From contig JANQSS010000042.1 of assembly GCA_028279185.1 (NCBI GenBank), positions 1 through 64,000 on the forward strand: a DNA stretch of 64,000 nt, given 5' to 3'. Both the position numbers and the translations under genes were made by a program. This DNA is from Saprospiraceae bacterium. Its GTDB lineage: Bacteria > Bacteroidota > Bacteroidia > Chitinophagales > Saprospiraceae. The notes under the pieces are model-generated. The model was not told where the DNA came from. It saw nothing but the letters and a program-made list of their open reading frames with translations, and searched no databases. Of the stretch, positions 9,396 through 16,573 are shown one piece after another. Numbering within the stretch: the first letter of the stretch is position 1; each line of letters opens with the position of its first letter.

Positions 9396-11336
9396 TTATT
9401 GACAAGCTTCAGTAATATGAGCTCTCACATTACTACCACTAGCTGCCGAAAAGCCTGGGGTAAAAATAATTCTGGACGGATTCGTATAGGTAATCGTACG
9501 ACCGGTTGGAATGTTGGCGGAAGAGGTATAGGCAAGCGTGCTGCAATAGTTCTCATCTTGCGTTAATGTTGTTCCCCCCTGAATAAGTACGATTACTTCA
9601 CACGTGGTCTCAAAATTTGTCGCGATCAACGAAAAGTCCTGACTACCTCCGGTTAAACTTCCTTCCCTATTCACTTGAAGAACTTGCAGGTTTTGATCGG
9701 GTGACGAAATAATTTGTTCAACATTGTCTACGTCGTTGTCTCCCGTGGTAGCATTAGTATTGATGTTATTGGGATCCAAAATCCATGGCCGGTCATTTTG
9801 ATTCGCACTGAGTAAGAAGATGTCTAAATCGTTGACCAAATTAGGTGTAGTATTGTCGAGCGTCGTCTGAATAGTGCCCGGTAAATCGGTGTACGCCATT
9901 GTAACTTGCAGGTCCTCCGCACAAGAGGATAAGAAACCATACTGCTTGGAAATACCGCTTTGCGTGTCTTCAATGATGGCCGAACCGTCATTGGCATCAT
10001 CATCCGTAATGACATTAGCCGCGTCTTCAGCATTCATAAGCCCCCATCCGAACGAATAGTCAGGGCCGGGATTACCGAGGTCCTGAGCGGTATGGATGAT
10101 GAGTGCTTTTAAGGTAGCGCTATTCATAAAGTTTCCGGACCCGTTTAAGTCTTCAAAATGTTCCTGTAAGAGAATGGCAGATCCTGAGACATTAGGGGTG
10201 GCCATAGATGTACCTCCTATCGTATTGTAGGCATTATTGCTCGTTGACCAGCTGCTATAGAGTTGTACACCATGCCCAACGATGTCAGGTTTTATTCGGC
10301 CATCGTCAGTGGGACCCACACTTGAAAAAGCCGCTAAAGCATTACCTGAGGCTGCATCGATTGCACCGACTGTAAGTATGTTTTTGGCGACACCATTTGT
10401 TGGGATATTATCACCACCAGTTGCATCCTGAGGTGGAAAAATTCCAGTAAAGTAAGTTGAACAAGGTCCTGAGTCTCCTAACCGTACTTGCGATGCGCCA
10501 GGAACTGGATTATCGTCACGATCGTTTCCTGAAGATTGCACGGCTAAGTACTGCGGAGCATTAAATGCAATTGAGTCCCTTATTCGGCACATTTCGCTGT
10601 ACCTACCGAAGTTTTCATCTTCTGTATTGGCATTGTAGGATGCCAGGCTCCCTTTCCATTCCCAACAGCCGACGACTGCGTCCCAACTCCATCCGACGGC
10701 CCAGCCATACGAGTGATTTGAAACCAGCATACCCGCCGCTGCAGCGGCGGCCATTTCAGCTTCATCATTTACGGAGTTGTAGGCGTTCAACGTAACGTTT
10801 GTGGCCATTCCGGTTGCACTTGCATCGTCAGTGCCGTCTCCTGCTATAGTTCCGGCTACGTGGGTCGCGTGATTGCTAGCAGTGGTTGATCCATCCTGGA
10901 CAAGAACGCGGGATGGCCCTCCGGAGCCGGTATTGAGATTAAAATGACTCGTAAGTGGAATATTACCACTCGTCGTTGTTTCGGTTGCTTCCCAGATGCC
11001 AACGGTGAATCCCGATCCATCAAGATCAAGATTGAGCGACCCACCAATTTGTAATGCATCTGTATTTGTCGCAGCGGCAGCTGCTGTATTGTCAACCACC
11101 TGATAGCGAAGTACGCCCAATTCATCAATGACATCGACACCCAGTGTGTCTCGCCCTTCTGCTATTGCTCGGGCGATTGCCCGAGCATGCGCATGTGCAT
11201 AGTCATCGGACAACTTTTGGGCATACTCGTCGAGCACGGAGACGTTTGTGTTTTCCAGGATTAGGGATTTATTCTCCTGTGACTTTACATGAATGGCAAG
11301 TATATATAGAAAACAAAATGTGATTACCTTTTTCAT
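9396..11336 (-). CDS. Secreted S8 family (subtilisin-like) peptidase, possible Asp-to-Glu active site
   Basis: A 646-aa protein with a Sec signal peptide (MKKVITFCFLYILAIHVKSQ). The subtilase core has the catalytic His block HATHVAGT (H156), the oxyanion Asn in SSGND (N271) and the Ser block GTSMATP (S377). The usual catalytic Asp block reads VGIWEATET, with Glu116 where Asp is expected. After a jelly-roll-like region the protein ends in a 3-coathanger-type domain (FTPGFSAASGSNVRAHITEAC), typical of exported Bacteroidota proteins. It follows the coiled-coil surface protein gene by 55 nt and may share its transcript. A role in degrading extracellular protein is likely, if the Glu variant is active. 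Confidence 0.88.
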   Translation of the reverse strand: MKKVITFCFLYILAIHVKSQENKSLILENTNVSVLDEYAQKLSDDYAHAHARAIARAIAEGRDTLGVDVIDELGVLRYQVVDNTAAAAATNTDALQIGGSLNLDLDGSGFTVGIWEATETTTSGNIPLTSHFNLNTGSGGPSRVLVQDGSTTASNHATHVAGTIAGDGTDDASATGMATNVTLNAYNSVNDEAEMAAAAAAGMLVSNHSYGWAVGWSWDAVVGCWEWKGSLASYNANTEDENFGRYSEMCRIRDSIAFNAPQYLAVQSSGNDRDDNPVPGASQVRLGDSGPCSTYFTGIFPPQDATGGDNIPTNGVAKNILTVGAIDAASGNALAAFSSVGPTDDGRIKPDIVGHGVQLYSSWSTSNNAYNTIGGTSMATPNVSGSAILLQEHFEDLNGSGNFMNSATLKALIIHTAQDLGNPGPDYSFGWGLMNAEDAANVITDDDANDGSAIIEDTQSGISKQYGFLSSCAEDLQVTMAYTDLPGTIQTTLDNTTPNLVNDLDIFLLSANQNDRPWILDPNNINTNATTGDNDVDNVEQIISSPDQNLQVLQVNREGSLTGGSQDFSLIATNFETTCEVIVLIQGGTTLTQDENYCSTLAYTSSANIPTGRTITYTNPSRIIFTPGFSAASGSNVRAHITEACQ

Positions 11337-11391
11337 AATATTTAATTTTATCAGACCTGAACTAAAATGTATTCAAAGAATAATTGTAGAA

Positions 11392-12738
11392 TTATTTACT
11401 TTCTAATTCGTCCAATCTGATTTTTAATTCTTGGTTTTCTTTATTTAAAGCAATCATATGCAAGGTTAATTCTTCGATTTTTTCCATCATACGTTTTTGC
11501 ATGTCACCAACGGCAAATCCATTTTTTTCAACTTCGACAGCAGAAGGAATTCCGGGCAAGTGACCATTTTCGTTAATAAATTCTTCGGTTTCTTCAAGGG
11601 TTTTTAATTTATAATCTGATGTAAAAACATAATCTGGCCAATTTGTCACAAGCTCTATTTGCATTTCTTCACATATTGTTTTTCCATGTACCGACAGCGC
11701 GAAGCCCGTTGCAAATGATTCACCACCAACTGCGATGGATCCGGGAAGGAATAAGTTGCCACTATTTCGATCCATAGAAAAATGGGGTCCGTATAGCGTA
11801 TTGATTGCTTTACCAAATATTTGTAATTGATTGTCAACTCCCTCGTACATCATGAACATACCGAAGGTCCCGTCATCATCTTCACTAAATAGAATAGACG
11901 TTGTATCACCTGACGTGCCAGAAAGGCCATGCAAAGCGACTTGATTATGTTCTTTTGTGTTGTGTCCGATTGAAACGTCTCCGTTGAATTCGGCAGCGGC
12001 TCCATTGTTGTCTAAAGCTGCACCATATAGTGCTACGCCGTTACCGGACACGGATGCATTGACGCTTCGGTACGTCCCAGGATTTGACCCTGAAATGATG
12101 TAAGAAGTCAGTCCGCTTACAGATGTGGAAGAACCGCCTGTGGATTGAACCAATATGCCGGTTTTTGTTCCACTACCACCCGATAGCTGGACGTCAAGAC
12201 CTAATTTTGAGGAAGAGCCGGAGTAGTCGTTGAAGAAGCGCGCGGTTGCACCTGATGTGCCTTGATCCACGTACAGCGTATTCGTAGAATTGGCAATAGA
12301 TCCGATGCCAACATTTCCGCCGTCATAGTGAATGGTGCTTCCAGTACCAGTGTCCCAGAGACTGCTTCCGCCGCTTGGTAGGGGTACGGTGTTTCCTCCC
12401 GAAATGGTCAGGTCGCTACCAGACAAGGACAGTGTTTGAATTTCATTGGAGCTGTCTTCATCATGGTCGCGTTTCCATGTTCCGTGGAACCGATACAGCG
12501 CTTGTTCCTGGGTATCATACACCATCAGTCCAAGCGCAGGAAGTGGAATATTCATACGCTCGGCGGTAGACATTCTTGGTATTAAAATACCTTGTGACTT
12601 ACTGTTCACTTCCAGTAGAGCACTGGCATCGGGGGCTGCACCTGATGAATCAATGCTTAAGGCCTGTTCAAAAATATTGTGTTGTGCGGATAAAGTGAGA
12701 CCAAAACAAAGGCAAAAGATTGTAATTAACGTTTTCAT
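11392..12738 (-). CDS. Secreted tail-fibre-like protein with C-terminal coiled coil
   Basis: A 448-aa protein with a signal peptide (cleavage near LTLSAQ). An N-terminal block SGAAPDASALLEVNSKSQGILIPRMS is typical of Bacteroidota surface proteins that resemble phage tail fibres. The middle is Gly/Ser-rich with short beta repeats (GNVGIGS, GDVSIG). The end has a segment like LPGIPSAVEVEKNGFAVGDM followed by a ~35-residue coiled coil rich in Glu, Leu and Lys, probably driving trimerisation. It stands upstream of the subtilase gene in the same direction. Exact role unknown; surface display or adhesion is inferred. Confidence 0.7.
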   Translation of the reverse strand: MKTLITIFCLCFGLTLSAQHNIFEQALSIDSSGAAPDASALLEVNSKSQGILIPRMSTAERMNIPLPALGLMVYDTQEQALYRFHGTWKRDHDEDSSNEIQTLSLSGSDLTISGGNTVPLPSGGSSLWDTGTGSTIHYDGGNVGIGSIANSTNTLYVDQGTSGATARFFNDYSGSSSKLGLDVQLSGGSGTKTGILVQSTGGSSTSVSGLTSYIISGSNPGTYRSVNASVSGNGVALYGAALDNNGAAAEFNGDVSIGHNTKEHNQVALHGLSGTSGDTTSILFSEDDDGTFGMFMMYEGVDNQLQIFGKAINTLYGPHFSMDRNSGNLFLPGSIAVGGESFATGFALSVHGKTICEEMQIELVTNWPDYVFTSDYKLKTLEETEEFINENGHLPGIPSAVEVEKNGFAVGDMQKRMMEKIEELTLHMIALNKENQELKIRLDELESK

Positions 12739-12918
12739 GATTTATGCTTTTTGCCTCTTTATCTGACTGGGGAAAGAAAGGTTAACGCGGTATGCAAAAA
12801 AAATAGTGATAATAGCCTTTGTTGGGCAATAACCCAGTTTGGAGATAAGCAACCATGTCGAAACTACACGGATTGCTGAAACGTGAAGATTTCGGTAAAT
12901 TGTTCGTATATAAGGGAG

Positions 12919-13763
12919 TTAGTGAGGATTTAAAAAAGAAAAGACTAATTTGAATATTCAAGTAATAAGTGATTTGCATCGTGAATTTGGATCCCACGAA
13001 ATAAATTATCAAAAGGCCGATCTTGTTATTTTCGCTGGTGATGTGGATATAAAAACGAAAGGAATAGAATGGATCCTTAGCGAGATGCCTGACAAACGAG
13101 TTATTTATGTTTTAGGTAACCATGAGTATTACAAAGGTGCTTATCCAAAAGAATTGAATAAAATTAGAAAAATAGCAAAAGGAACGAACGTAAGTGTTCT
13201 TGAAAACGATTCGGTAGATATAGAAGGAATAATATTTCATGGTTCGACTTTATGGACCGATTTTTGTCTGTTCGAAAATAATCCAATATTATATGGAAGC
13301 CTTTGTCAACAAAAAATGAATGATTATCGTCACATAAGAATCGAACCGGAATATTCCAAACTACGATCTATTGATACATATAAATTACATAAAATCGCCA
13401 TTAATTGGTTAGAGAAATCCTTAAATAAACACAGAGGTAAGAAGAATATCGTTGTGACTCATCATGCCCCAAGTAAGAGATCAATTCCGATTCAATTTTC
13501 TAAAGATCCTTTGTCAAGTGCATATGCTTCAAATCTAGATGAATTTATTGAAAAGTGGCAACCGATATATTGGATACATGGTCACGTTCATAAGCCAATA
13601 GAGTACAATATAACTGACACCAAAGTACTTTGCAATCCTCATGGATATATTGATGAACCATATAATGGATATCAAAAAGAACTAATAATTAAATTGTAGC
13701 CCTCACTAACTTTGGATAGAACGACCTTGGCACCTTTTGGCAGCACGGCGTCTATCATTTCCG
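12919..13763 (+). mobile_element. Integron-type gene cassette (single ORF plus attC-like site) in a secondary site
   Basis: The segment is bounded by two GTTAG cores (12918-12922 and 13763-13767), fitting recombination at G|TT. It holds one promoterless ORF that fills almost all of it and a 3' attC-like site. The first bases (GTTAGTGAGG at 12918-12927) are the exact reverse complement of CCTCACTAAC (13701-13710) just after the ORF, as expected if both ends belong to one attC in the circular form. Exact removal restores a small open frame. No integrase gene is in the window. A transposon with a 5-bp target duplication is less likely, as there are no terminal inverted repeats at those borders and no transposase. 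Confidence 0.62.
12950..13699 (+). CDS. Calcineurin-like metallophosphoesterase, cassette-borne
   Basis: A 249-aa single-domain phosphoesterase with the metal-binding blocks in order: DLH near residue 8, AGDVD near 28, GNHEYY near 54, THHAPS near 168 and HGHVH near 202. Such enzymes hydrolyse phosphomono- or diesters using two metal ions; the substrate is unknown. There is no signal peptide, so it is cytosolic. No ATG exists between the upstream in-frame stop (12923) and the conserved N-terminus, so TTG at 12950 is chosen. This TTG overlaps the TGA (12951-12953) that ends the truncated upstream reading frame, giving TTGA and suggesting translational coupling to that frame. It fills the cassette described separately. 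Confidence 0.85.
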   Translation: MNIQVISDLHREFGSHEINYQKADLVIFAGDVDIKTKGIEWILSEMPDKRVIYVLGNHEYYKGAYPKELNKIRKIAKGTNVSVLENDSVDIEGIIFHGSTLWTDFCLFENNPILYGSLCQQKMNDYRHIRIEPEYSKLRSIDTYKLHKIAINWLEKSLNKHRGKKNIVVTHHAPSKRSIPIQFSKDPLSSAYASNLDEFIEKWQPIYWIHGHVHKPIEYNITDTKVLCNPHGYIDEPYNGYQKELIIKL

Positions 13764-13769
13764 TTAGAT
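13701..13769 (+). other. attC-like recombination site
   Basis: Order: R'' CCTCACTAAC (13701-13710), 4-nt spacer, L'' GATAGAACG (13715-13723), variable part (13724-13748), L' CGTCTATC (13749-13756), 6-nt spacer, R' GTTAGAT (13763-13769). L'' and L' pair except for one extra A in L'', like the extrahelical base of known attC sites. R' fits the GTTRRRY consensus; R'' keeps AAC but not the full RYYYAAC. Total length, 69 bp, is in the normal attC range. Confidence 0.6.
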
Positions 13770-13971
13770 GCCAACGGGTAAAACCAAAGTATGACAAGAT
13801 CATCCTGAGTAACGCCAAGAACATTCGGCATACCAGAATTGGTGCGTGCAATCAAAAAAATGAAGTGAAAAAAATAATATCTGATATTTCTAAGGCGACC
13901 TGGGATTATTCTATGGCCGATTTAAGATAGTATAAAAAAAGCATAATCCATTGATTTGCAAACGTTAAATT

Positions 13972-14610
13972 TCAATTTTTGTGAGGTTTTTTGAGTACAC
14001 TGAGTTGTGCTGAAATCTGATTTAAAATATCATCAACAGACATCGACGTAATCGTCTGCAGCTGTCCAAACACCAGTCTTCCTCCATAGGGTACAATCAG
14101 ATTATCTCCCTTGGGCATAGCTTTTCCTAAACCGGACATATAAGCAGGTAGAAATGGAATGTGCGGTCGTTGTCTAAGAACGAAGGCTATTCCCGCTTTA
14201 AATGGTTGCGCAATTTCCGGTATACCACGGCTGCCCTCAGGAAATAAGATTAGTGAAAACCCTTTGTCCAAATAATTCAACATGACATTAATTGGATCTA
14301 AAGATGGATTGACCTTGTCGCGATGTCTTTTTATCAAGACTGCATTTATGCACGTGCGGCTGAACCAGGATGAAAGTCTTGTTTTACCAAAGTGATCCAT
14401 GGCCGCAACCGGCTTGACATTTACCAGAAGTCGAGAAGGCATCGCTGCGAGTAAAGCCATGGTATCCAGATGACTATTATGATTTGCAACGATAATAAAT
14501 TGCTTTGTATTCTTTAAAAAGTGAGCACGCCTGAATTTTATACCTACTATTATCTTTAAAAAATAATAAACGCAAAACGAATACAAGAATATTAACCAAG
14601 CTTTTTTCAT
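13972..14610 (-). CDS. 1-acyl-glycerol-3-phosphate acyltransferase family (PlsC-like)
   Basis: A 212-aa membrane-associated acyltransferase. It has the HX4D catalytic motif in NHNSHLD near residue 45, and the substrate-binding block FPEGSRG near residue 123, with a hydrophobic N-terminal segment. The family transfers an acyl chain from acyl-ACP or acyl-CoA to lysophosphatidate or similar acceptors. Its ATG follows the stop codon of the cdsA-like gene directly, so the two are translated from one transcript; it is the last gene of a three-gene phospholipid operon. Short for PlsC (usually ~240 aa), so the exact acceptor is uncertain. Confidence 0.82.
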   Translation of the reverse strand: MKKAWLIFLYSFCVYYFLKIIVGIKFRRAHFLKNTKQFIIVANHNSHLDTMALLAAMPSRLLVNVKPVAAMDHFGKTRLSSWFSRTCINAVLIKRHRDKVNPSLDPINVMLNYLDKGFSLILFPEGSRGIPEIAQPFKAGIAFVLRQRPHIPFLPAYMSGLGKAMPKGDNLIVPYGGRLVFGQLQTITSMSVDDILNQISAQLSVLKKPHKN

Positions 14611-15552
14611 TTAGTAAAGAATGTAAAAAATTAAATGAAAAAATACCGGAGCTGTATAGGACAACGAATCAATACGATCCAATACACCTCCATGCCCGGG
14701 AATAGTAGAACCTGTATCTTTTATGCCAATGTCTCGCTTGATCGCCGACATGACGATATCCCCAACAAAACCTGCTAGCGCGATGATCAAACTGACCAGC
14801 ACGACTTCCACGGGTGATAATGGAGTAAGAAACCGCAAGAAATACCCAAAAATAATGGTGCACAATATGCCTCCAATCAACCCTTCCCATGTTTTGTTGG
14901 GACTAATTTTTGGAACGACCTTATGCTTTCCGAATAATTTGCCCCAGGTGAATTGCAATACGTCATTTATTTCAGTCAAAAACACCACAAAGAGGAGTAA
15001 GGCCCGGCCGTCAACAACGACGCCATCTACTTCAGGTAGCGAAAGTAAGTATGCCATGTGACTCAGCGAATAGACAGTAAGCATCAATGACCATTGCAAC
15101 GTGGCTGTTGATTTTATAAAACCGGACATGTTTCCAACGACCAACATGCGCATGGGCAATAGCAGAAACATGACAATTGGAATAAAAATGATAAATGCGC
15201 CATACCAACCGATATAAGCCAAGTAAAACTGTACAGGAATAGCGCATAATGCCCAGAATATTGCACGACGGTCTTCATTTCTGAAGTTGAGAATTGAATA
15301 GAGTTCTCGAAAAGCAAGGAAGGACAGGAAGGCAATACCTACATAAGAAATTGTATTGTTCAACAGGGTGGCTGCAATAAACACGGTTGCCATTACCCAC
15401 CATGATTTCGTTCGTTGAATTAATTCTGAATAATCTTTTTCAGGATTTAGTTTCTTTAAGGTCGCAAATAAAATTGTCGCAATTGTTAGAATGCCGAAGA
15501 TTAGACCCACGACAATGACTATATCACTATGAAACGATCCAAGATTTAGCAT
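14611..15552 (-). CDS. cdsA: Phosphatidate cytidylyltransferase (CDP-diglyceride synthase)
   Basis: A 313-aa polytopic membrane protein with about eight hydrophobic segments. The CDS family signature is present near the C-terminus as SAIKRDIGIKD followed by IPGHGGVLDRIDS, with the conserved KR, KD and HGG..DR residues. The enzyme makes CDP-diacylglycerol from CTP and phosphatidate in the inner membrane. It starts 1 nt after the CDP-alcohol transferase gene ends and touches the PlsC-like gene, so the operon supplies both the activated lipid and an enzyme that uses it. Because it is paired with a transferase and an acyltransferase, it resembles the accessory ynbA-ynbB pair of enterobacteria and may be a second copy; this is inference. 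Confidence 0.88.
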   Translation of the reverse strand: MLNLGSFHSDIVIVVGLIFGILTIATILFATLKKLNPEKDYSELIQRTKSWWVMATVFIAATLLNNTISYVGIAFLSFLAFRELYSILNFRNEDRRAIFWALCAIPVQFYLAYIGWYGAFIIFIPIVMFLLLPMRMLVVGNMSGFIKSTATLQWSLMLTVYSLSHMAYLLSLPEVDGVVVDGRALLLFVVFLTEINDVLQFTWGKLFGKHKVVPKISPNKTWEGLIGGILCTIIFGYFLRFLTPLSPVEVVLVSLIIALAGFVGDIVMSAIKRDIGIKDTGSTIPGHGGVLDRIDSLSYTAPVFFHLIFYILY

Positions 15553-15553
15553 A

Positions 15554-16153
15554 TCATATATGTTGAATCGATTTCGTCAATCGGGTATACGTACTGATTA
15601 TAAGCAGTCCTATGCCTATAGCAAAGAAGATAACCATGACTGAAGAAAAAGACGGAACAAAAAATGTCAGCAGACAATAAATACTTATAAAAAGCACACG
15701 GTCACTTTTTCCCATTGGCCCGTCATATCTCCTTTTACTTCCTACAAGCTCGCCCATCACGCCGGCAAATTCATTGATAATGGATAAACAAATAAAAAGG
15801 ACGATTAAGTACGTGTGCGGTACGATCTTGAGCAATGGAAAAAAAATGAAGAAGTCTGAAATTACGTCACCGAAATCATTTAGTACTTTTCCTTTCGCGG
15901 TTTGCTGGTTGTATTGTCGGGCCAATAATCCGTCAATGGCATTTAAAGCCATCCGAATAAGTAATAATAGTGGAATAATTAAAAGAAACCAGGGAACATT
16001 ATCTGCGAAATAAAAAAGAACTCCGGTCAGGAGTGAAAGCATAATAGCGAAAAAAGTGATTTGATTCGCCGTGCATCCTGCATTGTGCAGTTTTTGCACG
16101 ATAGGTGTAAGCAATGCCTGAAACTTCGGTTTTATATCGTAAATCGATATCAT
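15554..16153 (-). CDS. CDP-alcohol phosphatidyltransferase family protein
   Basis: A 199-aa membrane protein with the CDP-alcohol phosphotransferase signature reading DGLLARQYNQQTAKGKVLNDFGDVISD in pieces: D-G-x2-A-R then G-x3-D-x3-D. These Asp residues bind the metal and CDP-diacylglycerol. The start at 16153 (MISIYDIKPK) is preferred over an upstream start because it places the family's usual N-terminus first. It is the first gene of the operon with cdsA and the PlsC-like gene. The head-group alcohol (glycerol phosphate, inositol phosphate or another) cannot be told from sequence alone. Confidence 0.83.
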   Translation of the reverse strand: MISIYDIKPKFQALLTPIVQKLHNAGCTANQITFFAIMLSLLTGVLFYFADNVPWFLLIIPLLLLIRMALNAIDGLLARQYNQQTAKGKVLNDFGDVISDFFIFFPLLKIVPHTYLIVLFICLSIINEFAGVMGELVGSKRRYDGPMGKSDRVLFISIYCLLTFFVPSFSSVMVIFFAIGIGLLIISTYTRLTKSIQHI

Positions 16154-16425
16154 AATTGGTGCTGGTTGAATGTAAAAATCCAATATGAAGCCAATCGCCA
16201 AACAGACGGAATGTAGGTACAGGATATTGCTTCTTGCTCATTTTAAATGCTGAAATGGTCATTTGCCTCGACGAAATAGGGTTGAGTTGGGATCTAGGTA
16301 AGATTGAGGTGGAGGAGAGAGAGAAAGTTATGTGTTCATTTTTTGCACTTCAACAGACGTTTCATCTTCGACATATCATGTATGTATCAAAAAACACATA
16401 AGCATTTGATTATCAACGCCTAACA

Positions 16426-16469
16426 GGCCTTAGTCGCCAGGCACCTATAGGTGCCTTGCGACTAAGGCC
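16426..16469. repeat. 20-bp-stem palindrome with TATA loop
   Basis: GGCCTTAGTCGCCAGGCACC and its near-perfect reverse complement (one mismatch) surround a TATA tetraloop. It lies 105 nt upstream of the TPR gene start and ends only 4 nt before a second, U-tailed hairpin. Confidence 0.85.
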
Positions 16470-16473
16470 CTGC

Positions 16474-16498
16474 GAGGCCCATAAAATGCCTCTTTTTT
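16474..16498 (+). terminator. Terminator-like hairpin in the leader of the TPR gene
   Basis: GAGGC / GCCTC stem with a 9-nt loop, followed by six Ts, 75 nt before the chosen start of the downstream gene. With the large palindrome just upstream this could be an attenuator. The stem is short, so termination strength is uncertain. Confidence 0.5.
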
Positions 16499-16573
16499 AG
16501 CCATTTTCTTACCAGCGTGTACACCGTTCTACGTTTTACACTTATTTCCCTATTCTTGCGTTTTGTTAAGCGT

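Larger units (their letters stand above)
12855..13930 (+). pseudogene. Small ORF (76 aa when rejoined) split by the inserted cassette
   Basis: The first 21 codons and one base (12855-12918) and the last 56 codons (13764-13930) join in frame if 12919-13763 is removed. They then read MSKLHGLLKREDF...FVYKGVRCQRVKPKYDK...DYSMADLR and stop at a TAG. The insert length (845 bp) is not a multiple of three, so the two halves lie in different frames in the present sequence. The product is not recognised. In its present state the 5' half runs into the insert and stops after 32 codons at a TGA that overlaps the start of the metallophosphoesterase. That the intact ORF was a real gene is inference. Confidence 0.5.
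16154..16573. other. Divergent intergenic region with a large palindrome and a terminator-like hairpin
   Basis: 420 bp between the phospholipid operon (minus) and the TPR gene (plus). It should hold promoters for both. The right part carries the 44-bp palindrome and the U-tailed hairpin listed separately; the left part shows nothing recognisable. Confidence 0.6.

Noticed and set aside
12840-12920. A second attC site upstream of the cassette
   Set aside because: No CTAAC-type R'' or L''/L' pairing could be found before the left core, so it looks like a secondary site rather than part of an array.
12923-13762. Reading the metallophosphoesterase insert as a transposon with a 5-bp GTTAG target duplication
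   Set aside because: The borders TGAGGATTT and CTATCATTTCC are not inverted repeats and no transposase is present. The attC-like folding explains the ends better.
16415-16500. GCCTAAC before the large palindrome as an attC R'' site
   Set aside because: No matching GTTAGGC-type R' follows, and the strong symmetric stem without unpaired spacers is unlike attC.
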